DNA from: Helichrysum umbraculigerum
Lineage: Eukaryota; Streptophyta; Magnoliopsida; Asterales; Asteraceae
Assembly: GCA_949592205.1 (NCBI GenBank)
Contig: CATIUR010000004.1
Location: 89,206,337 to 89,270,336 of the forward strand
Length of the DNA: 64,000 bases
Direction: 5' to 3'
In this document: piece by piece, positions 10,870-20,445 of the stretch
Position numbering within the stretch: the first letter of the stretch is position 1
Layout: every line of letters starts with the position of its first letter
Notes under the pieces: generated by a model
Databases searched by the model: none
The model's input: the letters and a program-made list of their open reading frames with translations, nothing else
Told to the model about the DNA's origin: nothing
Program-made: the position numbers and the translations under genes

Positions 10870-11126
10870 GAATTTTAAGTTTTATCTTAGATGTGTCAGT
10901 AGGTTTATCTGACACACTTAAAACAGTTTTTATCTAAATTATCTTCATCATACGATGTATTGGTAGGCATGGTACACACCGGTCTCTGAGATATTAAGAA
11001 GTAATTTAAATACTTGTCTATGATCATGTGGTAAACACCTCGTGATGTACGACTCTATGTCTTAATTCCTTAGCATAGCTTGACATACTTCTATTTTTGG
11101 ATCGTAATATTTGAGATCTTTTGGGG

Positions 11127-11189
11127 GAGTATGCTGATTGTTTCCTCTGTTGTACGTAAGTGCAGACCTGGTCTCAATTCAGCTTACTC
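11127..11189 (+). ncRNA. Hairpin H1 of the shared module (E2)
   Basis: Arms GAGTATGCTG and CAGCTTACTC pair with one mismatch and may extend through ATTG/CAAT. The tip has a second hairpin, GTAC-GTAA-GTGC, with a GNRA-type loop, preceded by CTGTT and followed by AGACCTGGTCTC. A PPT-like TTTTGGGGG lies at the left foot. Confidence 0.7.
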
Positions 11190-11197
11190 TCAAAACT

Positions 11198-11292
11198 AAG
11201 CAAACGTGAGTCAAAGTACTTGCAACGTCTTAAATTTAAGGTACTAAACAAGGTCGCCACTCAATTTTGTTTGACTGCGTTTGGTTTTGCTT
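11198..11292 (+). ncRNA. Middle stem of the shared module (E2)
   Basis: AAGCAAA (11198-11204) pairs with TTTGCTT (11286-11292), and inside it AGTCAAA pairs with TTTGACT. The loop contains the 12-bp palindrome CTTAAATTTAAG and the word AGGTCGCCA, which is also in E3. Confidence 0.6.
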
Positions 11293-11298
11293 ACACCT

Positions 11299-11358
11299 GA
11301 ATCAAGTTATGTTGCATTGTTGTACACAAGTACAGACCTGTCACCGCTGGCTTGATTC
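11299..11358 (+). ncRNA. Hairpin H2 of the shared module (E2)
   Basis: Perfect 8-bp arms GAATCAAG and CTTGATTC enclose TTATGTTGC, then TTGTT, an inner hairpin GTAC-ACAA-GTAC, then AGACCTGTCACC. It has the same tip design as H1. Confidence 0.72.
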
Positions 11359-11892
11359 TTAAAATTGATTCTCTTATATTCTTTCTAAATTTAGAAACAA
11401 TGTTCATGTCTCAGTTATAGGGTATATCTATGGTGGGGACCACGGAGAAATATTCATACTAACAATAAAAGGTTAACTCACAGACACGGATGTAACGTGT
11501 TTAGGTGGACAACAATACCAATAATCGTTTTGAAATAATTTTTATAACAGGTGTTTTAAATGTGCCACGTAAATTTAAAGTGGACAAATATACTGATGAT
11601 CGAAATAACACTTACTATTCCTAATAAATGCGTGTTATTCCGATATGATCCCTAATCAGACAAAACAACTCCGTCACCAAAAATAGAGTGTTAGTAATTT
11701 TATTCTGTTATATTTTTACCTTTTGTGATATTAAAGAAATTACCAAAAAGATTTTTTCGTTATTTTATGTTTTATTTTTATTCTATGTTATTTTTCCCAA
11801 GTCACGACTCATTTAGATATTATTTGCTAAAATAACGAGTAAATGGTTCTTGAAAATTTCAAAATCGACCCAAATCACATACTGACTGCTCT
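11359..11892 (+). other. E2 AT-rich spacer
   Basis: Non-coding. Up to about 11560 it still shows homology to E3 and E5 (CATACTAACAATAAAAG in E3; GTGGAtAACAAT in E5). The remainder is AT-rich without features I recognise. Confidence 0.5.
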
Positions 11893-12040
11893 ATGCGACG
11901 TCCCACTCAACGTCGCCTGCGACGTCCCAGCCTACGTCACACATAGGGTTAGACTATATATAGTCTCAACCGCGACGTAAAACGTCACACTATTCAATAT
12001 TCACCTGCGACGTAGCCTGCGACGTACCATTGGCGATTTG
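11893..12040 (+). repeat. E2 TGCGACGT array, third cluster
   Basis: About eight GCGACGT or near copies (some CGTCGC, ACGTCAC) in 150 bp, same motif as in the LTR and leader, here between pol and the 3' ORF. The following 12041-12369 is ordinary AT-rich spacer with no ORF. Confidence 0.85.
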
Positions 12041-12369
12041 CGACGTAGCACTGCTTCGAGCATTTTCGTGATTTGTAGCCGTTTTCACTCCGTTTCACTC
12101 TCGTAGTTTACTTCTACTCGTTATTCCGCACACTTAGGTACCAATCTTACCCTTTTTCACCGTGTATTTTTGCTTTAATCGTTAAATGTATATTGCGGGT
12201 TTTAGGGTTCTCGGTTTGGGTTGAATTAGTTGTGTAATCGTGATCTAAACATCGTATAATTTATGTTTTCGTGATCACCATTAGTTGCTGCACCTTTTAG
12301 TGCGTTTGATTTTGAAAACCCCTAAATTTGATGGTTAGGGTTTCTGGGTTGGGGATGAATGTTCTTCAG

Positions 12370-12665
12370 TGCGACGTACGCTGCGACGTCGTGGCCTACG
12401 TCGCTCTCATTAATTATTCTTACCTTCCTACGTCGCCCTTCCCTACGTCGCTTTTTACCGCGACGTCCTACGCGACGTCCCTCGCTACGTCGCTATTTTA
12501 TTAATGTGATTAAATTCACAATTAATTGCAAAATGCGACGTACCTATCGACGTCGCTCGAATTTTGTGCGACGTCACGGTCTACGTCGCTATTGTTATTA
12601 TTCTGATTTTCTGCGACGTCCTTTACTACGTCGCTATTTGAAATGCGACGTCATCGACTACGTCG
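12370..12665 (+). repeat. E2 TGCGACGT array, fourth cluster
   Basis: The densest cluster: roughly 15 GCGACGT or CTACGTCGC words in 300 bp, mostly in inverted pairs such as GCGACGT then CTACGTCGC. An Arg-rich reading frame here (12359-12778) is a by-product of the repeat. Confidence 0.87.
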
Positions 12666-12944
12666 CTTATTACAGAAAAATGACATTTTTTTGTTACCAA
12701 TCAAATGTTCGTTTTTCTGACTTTTGTCCAGCAATGGCGAGTGATTTCTTTCAGTTCCTAGCTGAACGACACAGATAGTGCTTACTGCTTCAGCCCAAAA
12801 GAGTGTCACTACTCGCCCGTCCGCGGCTAGAAGGATCTTCTTCCGGTCGTGGATTCTTTTACGCTTTCTGGTGGTCCAGCACCTTAAAGTTTTTATCTGG
12901 TCACTTAGATATGACCATTTTTGCTTCAGTTGGCTAATGATCCG

Positions 12945-13100
12945 GTGGAATTCTCTCTTTGTCCTGAATCTTGGTTTTCTGGTCTGGAGGAATCCCTTTA
13001 CCGTTATGTGGAATTCTCTCTTTGTCCTGAATCTTGGTTTTATGGTCTGGAGGAATTCCTTTATTATCCTGGATCTCGGCCTTCTGGTCTGGTGGGATAC
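12945..13100 (+). repeat. 63-bp tandem repeat before the E2 3' ORF
   Basis: Two copies start at 12945 and 13008 with GTGGAATTCTCTCTTTGTCC and TTGGTTTT, then a decayed third. The period is 63 bp, an exact 21 codons, and one plus frame reads the repeat as a 21-residue unit containing CPESWF and GLEE. That frame is short and has no clear start, so this may be a remnant of a coding repeat or chance. Confidence 0.75.
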
Positions 13101-13172
13101 CATCCCTGTCTTGGATTTTAGCCTGACCTTGTCTTGGATTTTGGCTGTATTCGTTTAACCAGGATCTTCGGT

Positions 13173-13203
13173 CTAGGTTTAGGTTTAGGGTTTAGGGTTT
13201 AGG
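13173..13203 (+). repeat. Short telomere-like run (TTTAGGG)
   Basis: About four units of the plant telomere motif TTTAGGG, the first one or two degenerate. Too short to mark a former chromosome end; it sits inside E2 non-coding DNA. Confidence 0.7.
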
Positions 13204-13315
13204 ATTTGATATGTGTGTTTGTAACTTTGTACTTATTTAACATATCAACGAAACCTTTTTTGTGATAAGTTTGGAATACTTTGTTTGTTCTAACGCTTTT
13301 CGAGAATATCTTGTA

Positions 13316-13334
13316 TGTTTCTGCTTTTGCAGAT
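13316..13334 (+). promoter_or_regulatory. Splice acceptor just before the E2 3' ORF
   Basis: TGTTTCTGCTTTTGCAG ends at 13332, two bases before the ATG at 13335. The pyrimidine-rich stretch and CAG fit a plant 3' splice site. This would let the 3' ORF be made from a spliced subgenomic RNA, as env is in retroviruses (inference). Confidence 0.6.
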
Positions 13335-16019
13335 ATGGCTCTTGTTTTCGAAGCGCGTCACAATACTACTGCTTACCTTGATGATACTTCTGATAAAGCT
13401 GCACCGTATCATCAGATGATTGCATTTCTGAGGCGTTCAAGGGTATTCCACGCCATTTCGGATAACACTGTGGCTTTTGGAAATCTGATCAACCCTTTCT
13501 GGAGAAACGCAATTGTTGTTACTGATAACGACGTTCGAAGACTGGTTTCTACAGTTCTTGATACGGAAATCACTATTACAGAACAGAGTATTCGGGAACT
13601 TTTACAGCTGAACGATCAACCGAATATGCCAGTCGGTTTTGATCATGTTTTCGTTTCGGGAGCTATGCAAAGGATTGGATATCCCGGGATTCCCACGGAT
13701 CAGTATAGGAAAGCGAATCTCACACGTGTTTGGAGATATTTGATGCACGTGATTATCGTTTGTTTGGGCAATAGGAAAGGTGGAACGGATGGTATGAGCC
13801 GAAGTTTGGCTTCTGCTATGTTAGCATTAGTGTACAACAAGCCGTTCAACTTCTCGGGTTTTATATTCAAGGCTATGGTTGATAATGCGAATGCCGGGGA
13901 TCAGAAATGGATCTTATATCCGAGATTTATTCAGTTGCACATCAATCGTTATCATCCAGATCTTCAAGCACAGGGTGATATCGATCAGCAATTAAAGATT
14001 TCACCGATGATGAATCGGATCTTTACTATTTGTGCAGGTGGGGTTCAGGTGGCAAGGGATGTTCCCTTATTCGGTGCTATTGTTGATGAGAATTACGTAC
14101 CGCCTCCGGAACCTCAATATATGGACATTCCAGCACCACAGCAACCGCAGCAACCACATGTGAACATTCCTGTTCAAGCTGCAGGGGAGCATGTGGAGGC
14201 TATTTTGGAGAACATCGAGCAGTTTGGCCATGTTGACTCAGACAATCCAGCATCTCATGACACGGTTGAAAGTTCTGATTCTGAAGCTGCAGTAAATGTA
14301 GGTCCTCAGGATGGGGGTCCGACGCCTGAGCATTCGGATGGTACCGTTCCGCATCCCTCTGAGATGGAACGTATCAGGCTTACCGACTCATTCAGATATC
14401 TGAGAATTCAGCGTCGGATCAGGGCAGGATGCAAGTATGTACCTCCAAGGGATACTGGGAAACGTACTAGAGGTGATGATGATCCTGCTGATGAGACTTA
14501 TCGACCGAGTCGTCGTGTTCGTCGCTCTTCGTCAACACGAGTTCCAGTCAACACGTCGCCTCCAGATGCTTTTGAGATACAACCGACACCAGCATTCATG
14601 CAAAAGATTATGGATGATATGCAGAAGATGAAGCAAAAGCTGGAGGCTCAAGACGAAAAGATTGCTGAACAAGCTGCGTTGATCGAGGTTCAATCTAAGG
14701 AGCTTGAGGAAACGAAGATTAGGGTTAATGTTTTGGAAGGCAGGTTACTTGCCTCGGGGGAGTCTGGGTCTGGGATACCCACTTTAGTGTCAGGTGAACC
14801 TGCGTCTGTAAATCCCAACCCTGTACTTGAAACTGTTAATGAAAATATTTCTGTTTTGGATTATTTTTGTGTTGATGATATTCCAGGGCAACCGAGACCG
14901 CTGGGTGTTGACTATTCATTTGCGGACTTATCGTTTATTCAAAGAATGGCTAGTGGAGTTGGCTCTGAGGAAGAAACGGATAATGATTTTGAGATGAATG
15001 AGGATGTTTCGATTGAAGAGGAACAGTTGAATTCAGATGAAACGTATGATGATGCACATTCTGGGGAAGCTTATGATGATGCACCTATTATAGAATCTGA
15101 TTCAAGTGACGATGAGAGATCTGCTAAAGCTCAACATGGAGAATCTAGTTCTGCTGCAACTCCAGCTCCAGAGACACAGGCACCGGACTCAGCAGTTCCT
15201 GAAACTGAATCTTCTGATATTCCTAAGAAGAAATTAACTGCTGAAGAAAAGAGAGAAAGAAATAAGAAATGGTGGCCTAAGGGACGAAATCCAGTTCCTA
15301 TTCCAGTTAAATGTCAAGTGTACCGGGTTAGTCGGAATTATACCGGAGTTATTAAAAGCTGGAAGTGTCAGAGGAATCTTTTTATGATTAAGAGAGAAGA
15401 TGGAGTTCAGTACTTTAGAATGCGTTTTGATAGATTAAGTACGTTGCCAAAAGGAGAGATTAATCGATTAGCTCAGCTTAAATTGATTAATCCGTTCGAA
15501 AATGATTATGCTGAGTTCATTCAGAGAAATTTACGTCGGGAAGTGTTATCGAAGACATATTCTAAATTGAAACCGACGTTGGGAACTCGGTATACATGGA
15601 AAAGGAAGATTGATCCAGTCACTAGGAAGCCTATGGTTAAAGTTCATTATCCGCCTGCTAACTGTTTGACTGAGATACCTCTGGAACCAGTTCCTTATTA
15701 TTTTCTGAGAAGACTTGTAAAATGGGAACTTGATCCACAGACTGGTGAAGCGGTTATTACTTTCGTTCCAGATTCTGAACCGTGGCCAGAAGTTGGAGGT
15801 ATATGGAATTTGAAGCAAGCAACGTTTAGACTGTATGATCCGATTAGTTTGATTAATTTTCATGAAAAAGATTTAAGAAAACTCTATGATGATCGGATTC
15901 GAGTTGGTCAGAAGAATGAGTTCAACAGACGTTTAGCCGAGCAGTTTTACAATGTTGTTACTGTTTGCGTGGCTAATGGAATTCATGCTGACGGCCAATT
16001 TCCTGCGGGCTGGGTTTAA
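13335..16019 (+). CDS. E2 large 3' ORF (extra ORF after pol)
   Basis: About 894 residues from the ATG next to the splice acceptor; the upstream frame adds 18 residues I consider untranslated. Numbered from the ATG, residues about 1-245 form a conserved-looking domain with INPFWRNAIVV, ITEQSIRELLQL, LTRVWRYLMHVIIVCLG, FNFSGFIFKAMV and YPRFIQLHIN. That pattern matches a domain I recall in extra ORFs of Copia elements of Asteraceae. Residues about 425-480 are a coiled coil. An acidic D/E/S-rich stretch follows, then a basic C-terminal domain. I see no signal peptide or clear membrane segment, so calling it env would be unsafe. It is open throughout although pol is broken. Confidence 0.8.
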   Translation: MALVFEARHNTTAYLDDTSDKAAPYHQMIAFLRRSRVFHAISDNTVAFGNLINPFWRNAIVVTDNDVRRLVSTVLDTEITITEQSIRELLQLNDQPNMPVGFDHVFVSGAMQRIGYPGIPTDQYRKANLTRVWRYLMHVIIVCLGNRKGGTDGMSRSLASAMLALVYNKPFNFSGFIFKAMVDNANAGDQKWILYPRFIQLHINRYHPDLQAQGDIDQQLKISPMMNRIFTICAGGVQVARDVPLFGAIVDENYVPPPEPQYMDIPAPQQPQQPHVNIPVQAAGEHVEAILENIEQFGHVDSDNPASHDTVESSDSEAAVNVGPQDGGPTPEHSDGTVPHPSEMERIRLTDSFRYLRIQRRIRAGCKYVPPRDTGKRTRGDDDPADETYRPSRRVRRSSSTRVPVNTSPPDAFEIQPTPAFMQKIMDDMQKMKQKLEAQDEKIAEQAALIEVQSKELEETKIRVNVLEGRLLASGESGSGIPTLVSGEPASVNPNPVLETVNENISVLDYFCVDDIPGQPRPLGVDYSFADLSFIQRMASGVGSEEETDNDFEMNEDVSIEEEQLNSDETYDDAHSGEAYDDAPIIESDSSDDERSAKAQHGESSSAATPAPETQAPDSAVPETESSDIPKKKLTAEEKRERNKKWWPKGRNPVPIPVKCQVYRVSRNYTGVIKSWKCQRNLFMIKREDGVQYFRMRFDRLSTLPKGEINRLAQLKLINPFENDYAEFIQRNLRREVLSKTYSKLKPTLGTRYTWKRKIDPVTRKPMVKVHYPPANCLTEIPLEPVPYYFLRRLVKWELDPQTGEAVITFVPDSEPWPEVGGIWNLKQATFRLYDPISLINFHEKDLRKLYDDRIRVGQKNEFNRRLAEQFYNVVTVCVANGIHADGQFPAGWV

Positions 16020-16046
16020 AGAATATTTTTGAAGACCAAGTTGAAG

Positions 16047-16059
16047 ACACGGGGGAGTT
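16047..16059 (+). other. E2 polypurine tract
   Basis: ACACGGGGGAGTT lies immediately before the 3' LTR, as needed to prime plus-strand DNA synthesis. Confidence 0.85.
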
Positions 16060-16469
16060 TATTGGTACATGTTTAGTGTCTGTCAGTTGGTCTAGCTCGT
16101 AGTTTGTATTTAGATTTGCGTTTCCTGACTCCTGCGACGTAGTGCGTAACGTCGCAGGTGCGATGTCAGGTTTTGGGCCTGCGACGTAGTCAACGTCGCA
16201 TGGGCTTGGGCCTGCGACGTCGTGTGCGACGTCGCAGGTGCCAGATTTTGTATTTAAGCAATTTACGTTTTCTGTTTTAGGGTTGACGAAACCCTAAACA
16301 CAATTTGTCGAAATTCTCTGTAATCTGATCGACCATAAGCAATAATATAACGTTTGGTTTCATAATTATTGTGTTTGATTATTCATTGTGTTCGTGTGAT
16401 AACTTAATCGTTGATTCCGCAAACGATTGAGTGACTCGGTTCTGTTAGATCCTAAGTAAGGGACAAACA
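16060..16469 (+). repeat. E2 3' LTR
   Basis: 410 bp, pairs with 3360-3769. Its second base is A where the 5' LTR has G, so the usual TG start has decayed. The TSD copy ACTAT follows at 16470-16474. Confidence 0.93.
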
Positions 16470-16474
16470 ACTAT

Positions 16475-17348
16475 CGATGATCTCATTTCTCAATTTATCG
16501 AAAAACTAAGGTTTGTGCACCAATGGGTACCGGATGAACGTACCCAGATTGACCACTTTGTAGGAACGTTGCCCCATGATTATCGGACGACAGTGAGACT
16601 AGCGGGTTCCCTTACCCAAGCTTTTGAGTTGGCCCGTTCTGTGGATGGTGATTTTTGGGCACAAGGTTTGGAGGTTAAAGAAAAATCTGCATTGAAACCT
16701 AAGGGTGATTCTTCAGGGAGTCCGGAAAAGAAGAAATGGCATGGGTCATCTCAAGGTAAGAAATTAAGTTCTGGTAGTGGTGTTAATATGGATAGAACTA
16801 ATTGGTGCCAAAGTTGTAAGTCCAAGCACACTGGACCATGTACTCCTCAGACTCGTAGATGTATTAAGTGTAGGCAGCTTGGTCATGATTTCAAGGATTG
16901 CACTTTTCCTAATAATGTTTGCTGGAACTGCCATAAAGAGGGTCATCGAGCAGGGCAGTGTACTGTGGCTGGTAAACAGAGAGTGGGTACGGTCGGTGGG
17001 TCTTCATCATCTGGCCATAAAAGAAAGAATCCACCATCAGCAACTGGCAGAGCGTTCCAGATGACAGCTGATGAAGCTGTCAGAATGGAGGATGTCATAA
17101 CCGGTACTTTTCTTATCAATTCTGTACCGGCATGTGTTTTATTCGATTCGGGAGCCAATTGCTCTTTTGTATCTATGCATTTCTGTGATAGACTGAAATT
17201 GACTCCCACCGTTATTACAAATCCTATTGAAGTTGAGGTAGCTAATGGCAAATTAGTCCCCGTTACCACATCGGTGACTGGAGCTAGTATTTTTATTGAA
17301 GGACATATTTCCTGTTTCCTTTCTTTTGATGCATATCCCCGGTTTTGA
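16475..17348 (+). pseudogene. E1 gag C-terminus and protease
   Basis: Continues gag from 3359 after removal of E2 and one TSD copy. Contains the capsid end (FVGTLPHDYRTTVRLAGS), then a zinc-knuckle series: CRQLGHDFKDC and CWNCHKEGHRAGQC, preceded by a related CQSC...H...C cluster. The protease has LFDSGANCSFVS with catalytic DSG. The frame ends at 17348 while the true continuation lies in the frame of 17296, so an indel lies near 17310-17340. Confidence 0.87.
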
Positions 17349-19101
17349 TGCGGTCTTAGGCATGGATTGGTTAAGTCAGAATAGAGCTAATATTGATTGC
17401 CATAAAAAGTTAATAAAAATCCCAATTTCGGATGAGTCGCATGTCGTGGCTCGAGGAGAACGGGAGAGGGGTAGCATACCTTTGATTTCCTTGTTAAAAG
17501 CTAGAAAATCTCTAGCTAAAGGGTGTGAATCATACTTGGCCTATGTTGTTGACGCTAAGTTAGAAAAGAAAAAGTTCTCCGATGTTCGAGTGGTTTCTGA
17601 GTACTCTGATGTCTTTCCTGATGAGTTACCTGGCCTACCTCCCATTAGAGAGGTGGAGTATAAGATTGATTTGATTCCTGGTTCTTCTCCCGTAGCTAAG
17701 GCTCCTTATAGATTAGCTCCTTCCGAAATTCGAGAAATGATGAGTCAAATCCAGGAGTTGTTAGATAAGGGTCTGGTAAGGCCTAGTTCTTCTCCTTGGG
17801 GTGCACCTGTGTTATTTGTTAAAAAGAAGGATGGCACCTTTCGTATGTGTATTGACTATAGGGAGTTGAATAAGAGAACCATAAAGAATAAGTACCCTTT
17901 ACCCCGAATAGATGAGTTGTTTGACCAATTGCAAGGCTCTTCTTATTTTTCAAAATTTGATTTGAGATCGGGTTATCACCAAGTGCGGGTTTGTGAGGAG
18001 GATATACCCAAGACTGCTTTCCGCACTAGATATGGTCATTACGAGTTCCTTGTTATGCCATTTGGATTAACTAATGCTCCGGCATTCTTCATGGATTTGA
18101 TGAATAATGTTTGTCGGCCTTTTCTTGATAAGTTCGTTATTGTGTTTATTGATGATATATTGATCTGTTCTAAGTCTAAATCAGATCATGAGATGCACTT
18201 GCGTTTGGTACTTGACACCTTGAGACAGGAGAAGTTGTACGCTAAGTTTTCCAAATGCGAGTTTTGGTTGCGTGAGGTCCAGTTTTTGGGGCACATTATT
18301 TGTGAGGATGGAGTTAAGGTAGATCCGTCTAAGGTTGAGGCAGTCATGAATTGGCAAGCACCTAAGTCACCTTCCGAAATTAAGAGTTTTTTGGGTTTAG
18401 CGGGCTACTACCGGAAGTTCATAAAGGATTTTTCTAAGATTGCGGGTCGTCTGACTAAGATAACTCGGAAAGATGTTAAATTTCAGTGGACTGAACAGCA
18501 GGAATCAGCTTTTCAAACTTTGAGGCAGCTTTTGTGTCAAGCTCCAGTTTTAGCATTGCCTGATGGGTCTGATGACTTCATTGTTTATTGTGATGCCTCT
18601 TCTGCAGGTTTGGGTTGTGTTTTAATGCAACGAGACCGTGCTATTGCCTATGCTTCGCGTCAATTGAAACCTCATGAGATTAATTACCCTACCCATGACT
18701 TGGAACTAGCGGCCGTGGTTTTTGCATTGAAAATCTGGAGGCACTACCTTTATGGCACGAAATGTGTCATATGTACGGATCACAAGAGTCTTCAGTATAT
18801 GTTCACTCAGAAAGAGCTCAATATGCATCAGAGGCGATGGTTGGAACTGATCAAAGACTATGATTGTGAGATTCGTTACCACCCGGGTAAGGCCAATGTT
18901 GTGGCGGATGCGTTAAGTCGGAAAGGAAAATCTGAAAAGGTTTGTTTTATGCGTTTGGAGGTTTCTTCGGATTTGATTAATCTGTTGAAAGTCGCTCAAA
19001 TGGAAGCATTGATGGATGTCAACTTGAAATCGGAGGTTATGCTCAAAAGGAAGGACTTATTGATTGATGATTCTCGGGGGTTGAAGACCTTTCAATCCTG
19101 A
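17296..19101 (+). pseudogene. pol: E1 reverse transcriptase and RNase H
   Basis: A 601-residue frame. It starts with the protease tail GFDAVLGMDWLSQNRA, then the RT blocks YRLAPSEIREM, PWGAPVLFVKKKDG, RMCIDYRELNKRT, FSKFDLRSGYHQVRV, PFGLTNAPAFFMDLMN and the catalytic FIDDILICS (FIDD is usual in this lineage). RNase H follows with YCDASSAGLGCVLMQ, THDLELAAVVFALK and YHPGKANVVADALSRK. It stops at TGA 19099-19101 in the linker to integrase. Confidence 0.9.
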
Positions 19102-20382
19102 GTTTGGGTTCCCTTGCTTGGTGGTCTTCGAGATGTAATCTTGATGGAGGCACACAAATCTAGATTATCGATTCATCCCGGGAGTACCAAAATGTACCAA
19201 GATTTAAAACCATTGTACTGGTGGCCTACCTTGAAGTTGGATGTAGCTCGGTTTGTGGAATCCTGTCACATTTGCTCACAAGTGAAAGCCGAACACCAGA
19301 AACGGTACGGAGCTTTGAAACAACTTGAGATTCCCGAGTGAAAATGGGAACATATTACCATTGATTTTGTAACCAAATTGCCTCGAACGGTTAAGGGTAA
19401 CGATATGATTTGGGTAATTGTGGACAGATTAACAAAAAGTGCTCACTTTCTTGCTACTTGTGAGGCGGCATCACTGAGTAAGTTGGTGCACTTGTATGTT
19501 AATGAGGTTATTTCTCGGCATGGAGTTCCGTTGTCCATTGTTTCCGACAGAGATCCGTGGTTTGTATCGGGTTTTTGGCGGAGTTTGCAGAGAGAACTGG
19601 GTACTAGAGTAAATCTAAGCACTGTTGATCATCCTCAGACTGATGGTCAGTCTGAGCGGTCTATTCAGACCTTAGAGGATATGTTACGGGCGTGTGTTTT
19701 GGAATTTGGTGGGTCTTGGGAATCTCACTTACCTTTGGTTGAATTTGCCTATAATAATTCTTTCCATTCTAGTATAGGCATGCCACCCTATGAGATGTTG
19801 TATGGCCGTAGGTGTAGAACACCCACTTGTTGGTTAGAGGCGGGTGAGAAACAATTTACGGGTCCTGACATTGTACAAATTATAGCCGATAAGGTAGCTA
19901 TAGCCCGTGATAGGTTAAAAGATGCCCGTGATAGACAAAAACAATATGCCGATCCGCGTCGTCAACCCGTTTCGTTTATAGAGGGTGAATTGGTCTACTT
20001 GAAGGTTTCACCTTGGAAGGGTGTTATCCAGTTTGGTAAACGTGGTAAACTTGCCCCTAGATACATTGGCCCATTTAGAATCCAGCAAGTAGTTAAGGAG
20101 CAATCGGTGTCTCTAGATCTTCCTCCTGAATTAGCGGGTATTCACGATACTTTCAATGTGTGTTACTTAAGGAAATGCAATGTGGAGGACCAATCCCAAG
20201 TTCTTCCATTGCAAGACTTGCGTGTTGACCAAAGCCAAAGACTTGTAGAAGAGCCCGTAGAACTTTTAGACCGTAAGGTGACTAAACTTCGGAAGAAGGA
20301 TATACCCATGGTGTTGGTTAAGTGGAATCATAGTTTGGGTTCAAATCTTACGTGGGAGACCGATTCTAGCATGAGGACGTGA
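19102..20382 (+). pseudogene. pol: E1 integrase and chromodomain-like tail
   Basis: Same frame as RT, past the stop at 19099. The HHCC zinc finger is at 19150-19290 (HKSRLSIHPG, CHICSQVK). A second stop, TGA at 19339-19341, precedes the core, where a Trp codon is usual. The core has DFVTKLP, IVSDRDPWF and DHPQTDGQSE, so D, D and E are present. The GPY/F module (KLAPRYIGPFRI) and a chromodomain-like end (LVKWNHSLGSNLTWETD) follow. Two stops make it inactive. Confidence 0.9.
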
Positions 20383-20430
20383 TATCCAAGTCTTTTTGGG
20401 CATGGCGAGATTTCGGGAACGAAATCTTCT

Positions 20431-20445
20431 TAAGGAGGGAAGATT
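20431..20445 (+). other. E1 polypurine tract
   Basis: AAGGAGGGAAGAT lies just before the 3' LTR, preceded by the GGGAACGAAATC phrase typical of this lineage. It primes plus-strand synthesis. Confidence 0.85.

Larger units (their letters stand above)
10870..11700 (+). ncRNA. Shared structured non-coding module, E2 copy
   Basis: This stretch aligns by eye with E5 (about 48310-49000) and E3 (about 35690-36420, minus). Matches begin around CGATGTATTGGTAGGCA, run through two conserved hairpins and end with GTGGACAACAATACCAATAATC. Three predicted stems occur: 11127-11189, 11198-11292 and 11299-11358. No ORF spans the module. The arms change in a compensating way between elements, which argues for RNA structure. 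The role is unknown. Confidence 0.7.
3360..16469 (+). mobile_element. E2: long Ty1/Copia retrotransposon, Sirevirus-like, with 3' ORF
   Basis: Two 410-bp LTRs flank a 12.3 kb interior with Copia order: gag, protease, integrase, RT, RNase H. After pol come 2.7 kb of structured non-coding DNA and a large extra ORF. The length, the big gag with coiled coil and the 3' ORF recall Sireviruses (inference). LTRs differ at about 8 of 410 positions by eye. Frames break at the gag/pol junction, in integrase and before RT, so this copy is probably inactive although the gag and 3' ORF are still open. Confidence 0.92.

Noticed and set aside
12359..12778. Arg-rich 139-residue ORF
   Set aside because: Generated by the TGCGACGT/ACGTCGC repeat cluster; no conserved motif.
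13335..16019. Calling the E2 3' ORF an envelope gene
   Set aside because: No signal peptide or clear transmembrane segment is visible; the coiled coil and basic tail alone are not enough.
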